From: Zantedeschia hybrid cultivar
Taxonomy: Eukaryota > Streptophyta > Magnoliopsida > Alismatales > Araceae
Assembly (NCBI GenBank): GCA_030544215.1
Contig: JARZZO010000009.1
Coordinates: forward strand, 51,641,129-51,705,128
Direction of reading: 5' to 3'
Length of the DNA: 64,000 nt
Each line of letters starts with the position of its first letter. Position 1 is the first letter of the stretch. Shown here in pieces: positions 45,930-58,352 of the stretch. The translations under genes were made by a program, and so were the position numbers. The notes under the pieces are model-generated. The model was not told the DNA's origin, searched no databases, and saw nothing but the letters and a program-made list of their open reading frames with translations.

Positions 45930-48830
45930 TCAAGCCAATCATCTTTGCATTTGATCTCTATCAAATATAAGTGATGCTCACATAAAGTCTACGACTAAGG
46001 CTTGGTCGGAGATCTGCTAAATTATCTACAGATAGAATATTTTTCGTTATGTTATATCCTCTTAAAATTATATCTCTGAACTTGTGAAAGAGCCTCATAA
46101 AGTTCTAGAACTTCTGATGAGACCATCGCTCCACCACAAAATTGACTACTCCCACTGTTGTCACACAACAATGGAAGGAGATCATAAACCTTTTAAAACT
46201 ACATCTAGTTCAGAGATGAATTCTTTCATCTATATTGTTCTATTAATAGTATAACATGTTTATGTCGTCATGTTAACATTGAAATCTAGATTAGAATCCT
46301 TCCAATCTATTTCATGCTTTTTCTATTAACAGTATCAGTTATTATCATGTTAGCAGTGGTTTCTAGCTTAGAACTCTTCTAATCCATTGCTTTCTCATTA
46401 GAAGACAAAATCCGTGTCTGACTTGAAATTTGAGTCAGTGTGACCTTATAGTTTCAACTCATCATCTCCATAATCTAGGAGTGCACCCTTAGCACTCGTC
46501 AAGTGCATAGTGATGTGTTTCACTCCTTCTAATAAGATTCTCATGTATCTTTTAAGGAACTTTTCCTTAAAGAAATAAATTCTATATCTCATCAATTGAG
46601 ACTTATTGTAGAATTTGTCATGTCAAACATTTTGACATACAGGATAATATAACTGAGAGTAATGTCTTCATCGATCTATCTTAATAGATTCATATTCCCA
46701 ATACGTAAGATCTTTTATCCAAACCTATTATGGAGAAGTACATAGATAATAATGCTTTTACTGATGGTAACATCCCAATGTCATTTCCAGTGACTATGAT
46801 GTTATTATCATAAAGCATTAGTAACATGGTCGTGCTCCCACTATCCTCCTTGTACACACTCAATCATTGGTCATTCTTAATTATCACTTAGTATTTGACG
46901 ATTAGGTCAAAACTCTAATTCCAACTTTAGAAAGCTTTAATTTAATTCAAAATAAATCTTTGAAATCATAACATCCTTCCTCGATATTCAAAAAATTTTA
47001 AAGTTGTATCATATATATATTTTTCCTTAATCATATTGAGGGAATGTATTTTTAATATCCAACTGCCTTTATCTCATCATCATGATAGGCAGTAATGGTA
47101 AGTAGAATTCTAATAAACTTATTTATGATAACTACCAAAGAAAAACTTATCTAAGTCATTGCTTTGACCTTGACTATTTTCTTCAGTTTGCCATATAAGT
47201 TTTAAATAGTATCTGTACAAATCTTCATATTGAAGATTTACTTACTTCTGATAGGTACAGTACCCTCAAGCAATTCTATCAAGTTCCATAACTTGATTGG
47301 TGTTCTAGACTACGGCTTAGAATTCCTAATCTCTTACCATTCCCAAAGTTGTAATAATAGAGAGCTTACTCATGGATTTTACATCATAATATACATCCTC
47401 GAGTTCCTCTCATTCTGCCATCTCTGATATGTCAAACATATCTTTCTAGTCATTGTGATAATCCCAAAAATCTATGAAGCTTTTTTATGTGTGTCATGAA
47501 TAGTTCCAAATAACCAAAGATTATTTAATAATCTAGTGTTAATTTGTAACTGGAACACCTTCCAGTTTTATCAACTCCCACTGTCTTCCCAAAGGACAAA
47601 TTCCTCTTCATAGAAGATAGCTTTCTGGACGATAATCATTCTATTATTGCGTGCCAAATAAATGTAATGTCCAAATACTTTGGACATCTCACAAATTCAC
47701 ATTACACTATGTCTTTTTTTAATCAAACTTCTTTGGATCATGTCTTTTTAACAATATTAAGACATTCCTTCACTTTAATATTCTTAAAATCAAGTTTCTT
47801 TATAATTCATCTCATATGAATTATTTTATCCCCATATCTTATATGGACTAATATACACTAATTTATTTGGAACCATATGTAAAGTATGGACATTTTATGT
47901 TCATACTCATACTCAGAAGGATACAAGAAATTAGACAAATCTTATTTTATATCGCACTATATCTGATAAGGTGCAATTCCTTCCTGTATCATATTGCTAT
48001 AAAATACAACAAGGGATCAATCGAGAGAGCATACTATTATCTTTTTCATAATTTGTGTGAATCCCGTACTTAAGTATTAATTTTCTTGATTAAATCAAAG
48101 AATTTTAATACTCTTTCCATTTTCTTATTTCACCTTAATTTTAAATTCTTTGATCTCTTAGATGCATTCGACTTGTACTTCAGTAAGTAAACACAGTCGA
48201 GTCTTTCAAAGAGATGACTATTAAGGTAAATCAATAGAAGTGATTATCTTTGGCCTTAAGAAGATATTAAGCTATATATACATCAACGTGTATAAACTTT
48301 AATAATCCCTTATTACACAACCTAAGTGTACAGTGCCATAGATAAACGGGAATCACATTGTCCTTTACTATGCGAGACTTGTAAACATTCATCACATGAT
48401 ATGTCATATCAAGAATCTATAGTGCATTAACTGATTTTAAAATCTCATTTTATTTCTAAAACTATATGGAGCAACGCTTGTTCCAACTTAGCCAATGTTT
48501 TCACTTTTACTATGCTTGATAATACATGAAACTAAATAACAATTATTCAGTTTCATATAGTCTCCTGAAGATATGCTAAGATTTATTGTCTCACAGTAAC
48601 CTGTGCGATTCTTACACTATTGTTGAGTCTAACTCAATCCTTTTAAACTCTTGATTATCTTTTACTTGTCTAAATCTGTATACCATTGCATATATGAGAA
48701 TCATCTCCAATATCTCATACTGGAGACGTCGATTATGTAATAGAGAGGTAAAAGTTGATAACAAGAATACTCCAAACTTCTTATAAGTTTCATATTGTAT
48801 TGCCATATCCAATATCCTTATTTGCAGTAG
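45930..48830 (-). pseudogene. pol of copia C, heavily decayed
   Basis: Nucleotide similarity to copia B pol can be followed through most of the region (RNase H near 46090-46160, RT near 46700-47300, integrase near 47750-48400), but no long frame survives. Around the RT active site the minus strand reads VYKEDSGSTTMLLMLYDNNI and VTGNDIGM. The catalytic YVDD is replaced by YDNN (codons at 46801-46812). Copia D carries the same replacement. Gag is not recognisable. Confidence 0.8.
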
Positions 48831-49645
48831 TGGGAGAAATCTAATTTAAAGCATCAAACACATCAACATGTGTATACAAGGCTAAAATTAAAATTCTAAA
48901 ATACTCCATGTTGAATTTAGAACACTTCCAAATTAATTAATCTAACATTTAGATTAATCTTAAATCACACTAATAACATTTGTTAATGTAAAATAATTTA
49001 TCATTTAGATTAAATTATAAATCCTTTGATAACTTTTATAAAGGAATTTATAATTCTAATTATATTTCATTATATTTCTTTAACAACTCTTTATTAAGAA
49101 CCCCTTTATTAAATAATTTTCTTAACAACAATTGTTAAGAAATATTTATTTAGAGCAGTTCTAAATAAAAACAATCTAACAGTTAGACTTAAAACAACTT
49201 CTTAACTCTTGCAAAAAGGTCCTTTTAAAGGAGATTAGGTCTTCAAAATCTTTCATTAAGAGATCCTTGCGAAAATTAATTAACATCCTCACTAACTATT
49301 ATTAAGAGTTAATTAAAATCCTTAATAACTTTTACGAAGGGTTTTCCTCAAAAAGTAATTAACACTTTTAATAACTTTTCGTAAGAGTTAATTAACCACT
49401 TAATAACCCTTATTAAGTGTCCCCCAATGGAAAGATAAATTTCATAACAACTTTTGCTAAGAAATTTATATATATAATCACCTAATCAAAAGAAAATTAA
49501 CAACATTTGTTAATCTAATTTAAGATCACATCTTAAAGAACCCATTTAACTGAAAATTATAAATTTAAATTTAAAATAGATTTTATATAAAATTTGGTTT
49601 CAATTTTAAGTTAAATGGGGTTGGGGTTTCTTTTAATAAGGGGTA
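48831..49645 (-). repeat. AT-rich chain of triloop hairpins (copia C leader)
   Basis: Examples: 49118-49128 with 49132-49142 (11 bp perfect around CAA); 49022-49032 with 49036-49045 around CTT (one bulged base); GATTAATCTAA with TTAGATTAATC-type arms near 48940. The leader segment with constant-loop hairpins is absent: pol-side sequence passes directly into the AT-rich part at about 48835. Confidence 0.65.
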
Positions 49646-50376
49646 TGGGGTATAAGGGTCTGACCCAATCGGCCCTGCGCCCTGGGATCGAGCATGCCCA
49701 ACTGAACCAGGACCAGGGCGCCTGGCTCGAACCTAGGTGCCACTTGGGTCCAGCCACCTTGGCCCAGTCCGGTTGGGCGGCCTAGCTTGGTTCTGGCCTA
49801 GGCCCGACGCGCCTGGGCGCACGACCTGGTCTAGCCAGGATCCGAGCCCAAGTGCGTCGCACCTGGGCACCCAGCCCGATCCGGGTCGAGCTGTTGCCCA
49901 GGCGACGCCCTCCTTTCAAGTCCGACGCCAGCGGGAGGACCAAGGGCGACATTGCTCGCCCTCCTCACGCTTGAGACGGGGCCGATGAGGCCTGCCGGCA
50001 TGGCCGGTGCCACCGGAGGCACTAGAGCCGCTGGCCGATCCGACGCAACAGTCCGATGCCTCTCTCACGGAAATGAGATAGCACCACCGGCCGCCGGTGA
50101 CGACAGGGGTTCTTTGGGGCAGAGACCACCAGTCATGCATGCCTGCATTATGGTGGTGGCCGATCACCATTGAAGTCCCTGAAATCCGGTTCTTCATCCC
50201 CATAAAGAACACCATGAAAAAGCCCACAAAAAATTGATTTTCTCCACATAAAATCAAAACTAACATCATATGTTCATCCCATGAACAATTTTCTGTGAGA
50301 GAAAGATAATCCTTGCATGGAAACAATTCTCAAAAATTAAATTTAGCAATCTGAAATGGATCCAAAATGAAACCTG
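49646..50376 (-). other. GC-rich island and PBS-proximal leader (copia C)
   Basis: GC-rich block (49650-50160) like those in A, B and D, then about 200 bp of leader to the primer site. Short frames on both strands are not supported as genes. Confidence 0.55.
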
Positions 50377-50388
50377 GCTCTGATACCA
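50377..50388 (-). other. primer-binding site of copia C
   Basis: TGGTATCAGAGC on the minus strand, one base from the LTR start at 50390. Confidence 0.9.
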
Positions 50389-50389
50389 C

Positions 50390-50588
50390 TGTTGAGATCT
50401 GGGCAGGACGTGAAGAACGCAGCATAAACGGAGAATAAAATTTATTCCCACCCGATTCCCTCGATCTGTTTCGGAACAAAACAACGGTAAAACGAAAAAT
50501 CGGAGGTGATCAAATCATCGTGCGTGGATTCGAATCCGCGTCCGTGTTGGTTCTGTCAATGCGATGCCGCTAGCCGCACAAGCGTCTG
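50390..50588 (-). repeat. Copia C 5' LTR, first fragment
   Basis: Starts TGTTGAGATCTGGGC and matches 44333 onward. It ends in GTCTG (50584-50588), the target site of S4. Confidence 0.9.
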
Positions 50589-53274
50589 TGTAACAACCCG
50601 CCATCCTATGACCGGAGACCCGATCACTAAATGGATGTCGGCCCATTAACTGCGGGTTCACACCCAGATCTCACACAACACATCTGGAGGAGTAAGCGTT
50701 AAACAAGGCTAAATATAACAATCACACGGACTACGAAGATATTACAAGTGCGCAGGAAGAAAGATAACAATGTCCGTATACAGTCCAACAATAATTACAT
50801 GGTCCAACAAATTAAATAAGTACAGGCAGAAGCAAAGTACAACAACATCGGGGCATATCCCGGGACTGAGATAGCTGCTGGTCCGCACACCAAGGAGACA
50901 CCACACACCGCCACACGCCACGAGGTCCAAACCTGAAACCGCAGGGAGTGAGCCACACCAGAATTGGGCTCAGTAGGGATCATCCGATCCCCCGCCTCCC
51001 ACTCACATACCCACAAGTACAATGATACAGATATATGACAATTAAGTAAAGCAGTAAACATAGCTCCCAAACCTGATATGAAACGCACGCACAAGCAAAG
51101 TGACAGGCACAGTTCTAAGTAATCCGAAGAATCCAACACAAAGTCACGACTCACAACCAAGGTCCACGGAGCGACCAAACCACACTGTCGACTGCCAACA
51201 AACGTCGCCTCACAACACCACCAACACTCACGCATGTCCGCCCCTACAGTGTTCCGGGGCACCGTAGGGTGAGGCAGTGAGTCAAACTAGGACTAACTAG
51301 GACCAGTGAACTACCACTGCCCAGCTACATGTGCACACAAGCAGTCTAGACTATTGTCCTACCGACCGGACTTCCTCCATGCCAGGCCTCGGCGCTTCAA
51401 GAGGGCCCTGGGGACCGGCGAAACCCCCGTCAAGCCGAACCTACAGGAACTACCCACAACCCTAACCTCCCGGGCTGTGTCAGGCCAAAGGGTGAAGGGT
51501 ACCACTCGTAACCTTGATCACAGGTCACATCAGGCCCAGTGGCTAAGGGGTAAAACAACTCCAATAGTACCACAACCAGCTCCACAGCAAGAAATGCGCC
51601 GGAAGCTGCCACGACAAACAGGGAAACCCCGACCCGCTGAGACCAAACAGCAACCCCTTGGATAGCGCACCTGCTACTCCGGCCCGACGGGCTCAAGGTG
51701 GTTTTGCTTCCCTCAGCCATAGGTGAAAACACAACATGTACCACTCCCCCACCGGTACGGCAACAATGCCTCACAGACACCAAGCCCCTGCCCCATCGGC
51801 ACATGGTGACAACGTAAACCACAGCTGTTCCAACTCCACAATCGCATAGGCACGCAACATATGATACGATTCTATTCACACAGCAAATCTCAGCCTTGAT
51901 GTATAACTTAAAGCATGCATTTGTTGAATCATCTAACAGTGAAACATGTGTTAATGAAGCTCTGCCTTGAATCGCGTCGACCTTGGTCGACGCCATTCAA
52001 GGTCCTCAAACCGGTTCAGTCAAACCCAGCCTCGGATAATCTCTTAAAACGCATCGTCCTGGGAAGCCGCCCTTTAAAAGGCGTCAGCGCCCTCATACGC
52101 CATTCACACCAAATTCTGGAATTTGCAGAAAACCTTAATTGGGTGATTTCTGCCTAAAAGGCGTCATGATGGCCCGACGTCCTTCTAAAAGGCGTCGTCC
52201 ATACATGACGTCTTTTAGTGCCAGATTCCCCGAACTGACAGAGACTCGGTGGAGCGATTTCTGCCAAAAAGGCGTCATGGTGGCCCGACGCTATTCCAAA
52301 TCACGTCGTCCAGGCATGACGTCTTTTAGCGCCAGAAACCGAGTTCTGTCCTCAGCCCGAGGGCTCCCTTTTCACCCCCAAATGTCCCAAAATCAAACCA
52401 AACGGAGGAGGAAGAGGGGCAAACTAAACCATCACAAATCCACATTCACAGAAACCCTCATCCCCATCAAGAAAAGCTCCTAAACATGCTCGTTCTACCC
52501 CCAAACACATCATGCATCACATGGAAACTACGGATGAAATGTGTACAATCCACGCAAGGTTCGTCCCCCTACCGGTTATTGATCTCCTCCAGGCTCCGTG
52601 CCGCTGACCCGCCGCACCGCAGACCGCCGCCGGTACCCCCGAGGACGTCGCCACTCCGCCGGGACGTCGGCCGCCGTCTGGAGAATGGAACGCTGCAAAG
52701 GAAGTGATGGTGGTAGAGGTGAGAGGTAGGGAGGTGTTGGAGTGGTGGAAGAGGAAGAAGAGGAAGGGAAAGGGGAAGAGAGAGTCGGAGAGGGCGGAGA
52801 GGGCGAGGAGAGAGAGTGAAGGCGAGAATGAGGGAAAGAAGGGGAGGCTCGCGGGGTCAAATCGAAAGTGGCTAAAATGCGTCGACCGAGATAGACGCCT
52901 ATCAGATGACAGGACGGGCCGTACTGACAGCGCTCTGAAATGCGTCGACCACCACGGACGCCGTTCAGATGACAAGACCGGCACCGTACACTGACATCGC
53001 AGGATCGCAGTCTGAATGGCGTCGTCCATCATGGACGCCGTTCAGACGACAAGACAGGGGCCATACTCTCGCGACCCGAAACCCGCCCACGTGGCGCCCA
53101 CGTGGCACAACAACAACAGACTTAAATGGCGTCCACCCAGCCAGACGCCGTTTGAAAGGCGTCGTGCAGTGCAGACGTCATTTAGTCAAAATTTTCAAGA
53201 CCCCTCAGGGTCGAAACCAGGGGATCCGGCCCGAACTCGACCCGAATACTGAACCCGAAACCTCAGTCCTTACA
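50589..53274 (-). repeat. S4: gypsy-type solo LTR (2686 bp) in the copia C LTR
   Basis: Starts TGTAACAACCC and ends GTCCTTACA with perfect target duplication GTCTG (50584-50588 and 53275-53279). It is about 370 bp longer than S2, S3 and S5; the extra length and divergence are mostly in its left half (50640-51900), so it may be another subfamily. It contains the longest simple palindrome of the family, 51967-51983 with 51986-52002. Confidence 0.9.
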
Positions 53275-53918
53275 GTCTGGCCTCCAGCGGTATCCATGCC
53301 ATCTTCTGCGGTGATTCATCCTTGCTCCCTCGTCCAGATCAGTATGCCCGTTGATGATTCTACGCCGTAATGGTGCCCGGAATAGGTGGACGGTGAATTC
53401 CTGACGTTCGAAAAGTGCGCATGGCAGAGACAGGAAGAGACCAGCACCCTGAAGGGGGCACCAGAGGAGGAGGAGAGAGAGAGAGGGGGGGTTGGCCAGC
53501 TAGGAGAGGCTCTTAGAGCTCAGCACAGGGTTTCTACACGACTTGGTCGGTGCGACTTTTCACAGAACTCCCCGAATTAACATAAAACCCACTAAAACAC
53601 CATCGACTGAGAATTTTTATGCGTGTGACCCTCTAGGCCCATTTACTAGTCCGATTTTCAGCCGGTTAAGTCCAATAATACTTTATTGACTTATAGTAAT
53701 TAATTAATATCTCATATTTAATTAATTACTTAACTGAATTAACATCTCATGTAAATTCGGCCGGAACTTCTGATCAAATTGGGTGCCAAGCAACACCTCA
53801 TGATCCTGGAAGGTAATGGGGTTCAACAACCCACTCATGGAACATGTACGTCCACAATTATTGTGTGGCTATAATCCTTCATTCACACAATGTTCTTGAC
53901 TCGACCTAGGGCATGGTC
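53275..53918 (-). repeat. Copia C 5' LTR, second fragment
   Basis: Continues from GTCTGGCCTCCAGCGG and matches about 44530-45170. It stops at 53918, where copia D begins. The last bases TGGTC (53914-53918) are the predicted target site of D. Confidence 0.85.
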
Positions 53919-55502
53919 TGTGGTATCCGGGCGGGACGCGAAGAACGCAGCAGAAACGAAGAACAAAATTAATCCCGCCCGATGCCCACTGATCCGATTC
54001 AGAACGAAAAACGCTAACCGAAAAACCGGGCTGGAATCTGATTACTGTGCGCGGATTCGAATCCGCTTCCGTCTCGGTTCCGTCGAGGCAATGCCGCGAG
54101 CCGCACAAGCATCCGGCCTCCAGCGGTATCCACGCGATTCTCCGCGGTGGTTCATCCTCGATCCCTCGTCCGTATCAGCTCGCTCGCTGAAGATCCGTCG
54201 CCGCAAAGATTGCGGAAATCCCGCCGACGGGAATTCCCGACTTTCGGGAATCACACGCGGCGGAGACGAAAACTGTCTCGGCGCCTCGAACGGGACGCCC
54301 AGAGGAGGATAGAGAAAGGAGGGATGACGGCCAGCAAGGGAAATCCTGGAGCTTGGCCCTGGGTTTCTCAACAACGCGTATATATATTAAGTCGGCGCGA
54401 CTTTTCACAAAAGTCCCCGAGTTAATATAAATCCCACTTATATACCACCGACTGAGAATCTTATAGCGTGTGACCCTCTAGACCCATTTACCAGTCTGGT
54501 TTTCAGCCCGTTAAGTCCAATAACTAGTTATTGACTTATTGTAATTAATTAATATCTAGATATTATCTAATTACTCAACCGAATTATCATCGCATGTAGA
54601 TTCGGTCGGACTTCCGATCAAGTTGGGTGCCAAGCAACACCGCATGATCCCGAAAGGTAATGGGGTTCAGCAACCCACTGATGGAACCTGTCCGTCCACA
54701 GTTACCACGTGGCTATAATCCTTCGTTCGCACAATGCTCTCGAGTTAACCTAGGGTATGGTCAACTGTCAAACCCTAGATAGTCAACTCACTTGAATCAG
54801 ACTCCGCTGTACAATATCCGAAAACCACTTTTCTGATATTGTTTCTGCTCTGGCCAGAGACTCCTGCGGATCTACTCTAGAGCATTCTCTCTCTAGTTAC
54901 CTGAGAGCGAACGATCATTTATTGAACACACAATCACCTTCGAAGGTCTTCCGCTGGACCCGATCCTTGACTATTAGAGATCCCGTGGATAGGGATTTGT
55001 AGGTCAAGGTCAAAGTCCAGAAGTCCATTGACAAGGTGTCTTTGGTGTCTCAAGTCCAAGGATCAACCACGCTACTGTGACGATGAATCAAGCCGATTGA
55101 CAGTCAGGTAAATTACCATTCGGCGATTCATGTCAGATCAGTTCAGCGAACTCATTCTCCAACGAGCACCTACAGGTTTACCATTGTGTCTCCACACTAG
55201 TAACTAACAAGATCAGTCACCCTCATCATATGAGCTGGAATAACATGTACTAGTCTAACCGGATGTTTGATGTCCTTCTCAAACATCCTACGACTAGGAA
55301 CAATTGAGAATATGTGTTTATAAGTCATCAGTCTCATTATTATGATCTCATCATAATCTGATGACTATTACACATATTCATGGACTTCATTATGCGCAAT
55401 TATAAATATGCCAATCTACATAATGAATTTAATGCCATTTATTAGTGAACCAGATTGAAATAGGTGCCTTATGATTGGCTTAGAGGACACCTATATCCAT
55501 CA
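53919..55502 (-). repeat. Copia D 3' LTR (1584 bp)
   Basis: On + it starts TGTGGTATCCGGGCGGG (the right copy has TGTTGGGATCCGGGC) and ends ATCCATCA before the PPT. It matches 63143-64000 over the visible length. Confidence 0.88.
54379..54386 (-). promoter_or_regulatory. putative TATA box in the copia D LTR
   Basis: TATATATA on the minus strand, about 460 bp from the U5 end; the same motif is at about 63603 in the 5' LTR. Confidence 0.45.
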
Positions 55503-55517
55503 ATCTCCCACTTGGAC
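55503..55517 (-). other. polypurine tract of copia D
   Basis: GTCCAAGTGGGAGAT on the minus strand, identical to that of B. Confidence 0.8.
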
Positions 55518-58320
55518 TCAAGCCAATCACCTTCGCATTTAATCTCCATCAAATATAGGTGATGCTCACAAAAAAGTCTGTGACTAAGACTTGGTCAGGG
55601 ATCTGCTAAATTATCTATAGATGGAATATTTTTCATTACGTTATTTCCTATTTATCCTTTGTCTCTGAACTTGTGAAAGAGCCTCAGAATGTTCTGCAAC
55701 TTCTGAAGAGACCATGGCTCGATCACATAATCTATTGCTCCCACTGTTGTCCTACAACGATAGGATGGTATCAGAGACCTTTTAGAACTACATCTAGTTC
55801 AGGGATGAACCTTTTCATCCATACTGTTCTAATAACAGAATTACTTATTTATGTCGTCACCTTAATATCGAGTTCTGGATTGGAATCATTCCAATCCATT
55901 CCTTTCTACTAGAAGGTTGAATCCAATATTTGACTTGAAATTTGAGTCAGTGTGACCTCATAGTTTCAAATCATTCTCTCCATATACGTGAATGCACCCT
56001 TAGCACTTCTCAAGTGCTTAATGATGCATTTCACTCCTGTATCCTTTAAGTAACCTTTTCTTTAAAGGAATAAATTCCATATCTCAACAATTGAGACTTG
56101 TTATGAAATTTATGCCAAACATCTTGACATACAGGTCAATATAATATCCCCACCAATCTATCTTAATAGATTCGTATTTCTAATACGTGGGATATTATAA
56201 CTAAACTTATTATGGAGGAAAATATGGTTAATAATGTTTTTCACTAATAGTAACATCTTGAAGTCATTCTTAATGACTTTGATGTTATTATCATAAAGCA
56301 TTACCAAAGCGACCGTGCTCCCACTGTCCTTTCTGAACACACACAATTCGTGATCATTCTTAACGATCATATAATATTTGATCATTAAGTCAAAACTTTT
56401 ATTACAACTTAGGAAGCTTCAGTTTGATTCAAAATAATTTTGAAATCATAACTTGTTTCCTGGACATTCTGAAAGCTTTAAAGGTGTATCATATACATCT
56501 TTACCTCAATCACATTGAGAGAGCGCTTTTAATATCCAACTGTCATCATCCTATGATTGGCAGTATAGATAAGTAGAATTCTAATAAACTTATCAATCTC
56601 AAAGTTGTAATGACAGAGAGCATCATTATCATAGATTTTATATCATAATCTATTTTGAGGTCCTCTCACCTTGCTAAATCAGATATGTCAAACATATCCT
56701 TCTAGTCACTAAGAGAATCTCAAAAATCTATGAAGCTCTCTGATGTGTCATGACTGGTTCCAAACAACTAAAGATTATCTAATAATCTTATGTTAACTTG
56801 TGAATCTAGAACATCTTCTAATTTTATCAGCTCCCACTGTCTTCTTTGATGACATATTTCTCTTCACAGAAGATAGCTTTCAGGACGACAATTATTTCAT
56901 TATCGTCTGGCCAATAACTGTAATGTCCAAACTCTTTAGACATTTACAAATTCACATCGCGATAATACCTGACTTTTAAATCATGTTTGTTCATAATTCA
57001 CATCTTATATGAATTATTTGATTTCCATATCCTATATGGACACACACTGACTTATTTGGAACCATCTTTAAAATATGGACATCTAATGTTCATATTCATG
57101 TTCAAAATGATAAGAATTAGACATATCTTATTATGTATTGTGACATATCTTAATAAGGTGAAATTCCTCATTCCATCATATTGCTATGATGCACAATGAG
57201 GACCAATCGAGCGAGGATACAATTATCTTCTTAATGATTTATGTGAATCATATACTAAAGTATCAGTTTTCTTGATCAAATCAAAAATTCTGATACTTCA
57301 TATTGATCTTATACCTTAATCTCTCAAATGCATTCGACTTGTACTTCAGTAAGTATATACAGTCGAATCATTCCAAGAGTAAACTATAAGGTAAGTCAAC
57401 AGTAGTGATTATCTTTTTGGCCTTTGAGCTGCTTCCATCAATATGTATCAGCATCAATAATTTCTTATTGCACAACCCTATGTACAATACCATAGATAAT
57501 CAGGATTCACACAGTTCATTTCTATAGGAGACTTGTGAACATTCATCACATGAATGTCACTTCAAGAATCTATAGTGCATTGACTGATTCGAACAACTAT
57601 TATTCTTTTCAATCAATGTTATTCTTGATTTCTCATGCAACTAAATAACAATTATTTAGTTTCATATTAGACTCCTATAGATATACAAAGATTTACTGTC
57701 TAACAGTAATCTATGAATATCATGAACAATAGTTGAGTCTAACTCAACACTTACATTTTCTCGATTTCCTTTTACTTGTCTAAGTCTGCACACTGTCGCA
57801 GTTCTGAGAATCATTTCTAATATCTCATATTGTATACGCTAATTCTCCAATAGACAAGCAAAAGTCAATAATAAGAATGTATGAAACTTCTTTCAAGTTC
57901 CATATTCGTTTTGCTTTTACCAGTATCCTTATATTGGTTGCAGTAGGAGAACTGTTACTTCTCTATCTCAACTGACTTTTCTTTATCCTTTTCAGGTGTG
58001 GATTCGATCGTTTAAAATCTTATCACTTGTCTTTCTCAAAGGCACATCATAAATATCTCTTTATCTTGGTCTATCCAAATAAGAGATTTCATGATAATCA
58101 TTGCCTTTCAATAAGACATACCATGAGCACCTCTTCACCTTAGTTATCCAAGTAAGAGGATTCATGATATCTGATTAGGATAGTGACTTTCACTTGGCCC
58201 TGAAGACATTCTTCAGAGTTTTCTAGTCAGTCTGACTATGAGAAGTATTGGCATCCAACATGCCAAAATCTCGAATAAACGACATATTAGTGATCGAAGG
58301 AAATAACGTGATTTAAGCAG
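55518..58320 (-). pseudogene. pol and remnant gag of copia D, heavily decayed
   Basis: The order matches B: RNase H near 55650-55760, RT near 56150-56600, integrase near 56950-57450, remnant gag start near 58285 (MSFIRDFGMLDANTSHSQTD before a stop). The clearest stretch, 56158-56385, reads IKYYMIVKNDHELCVF and LVMLYDNNIKVIKND, aligned to the RT active site of B but with YDNN instead of YVDD (codons at 56284-56295). Stops and frameshifts are frequent throughout. Confidence 0.82.
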
Positions 58321-58352
58321 ATAGTTCTGATAATTCAATTATGCTCTTTTAT

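Larger units (their letters stand above)
44333..53918 (-). mobile_element. Copia C: Ty1/copia element, 5' LTR split and running past the window
   Basis: 3' LTR, PPT, strongly decayed pol, a shortened leader, PBS and the first part of the 5' LTR are present on the minus strand. The 5' LTR is cut by S4 and then by copia D at 53918. About 745 bp of it should lie beyond D, outside the window. Full length without insertions would be about 7.6 kb. It is the same subfamily as D. Confidence 0.87.

Noticed and set aside
47230..48073. Plus-strand open frames in the copia C pol region
   Set aside because: They are antisense to decayed pol and have no recognisable domain.
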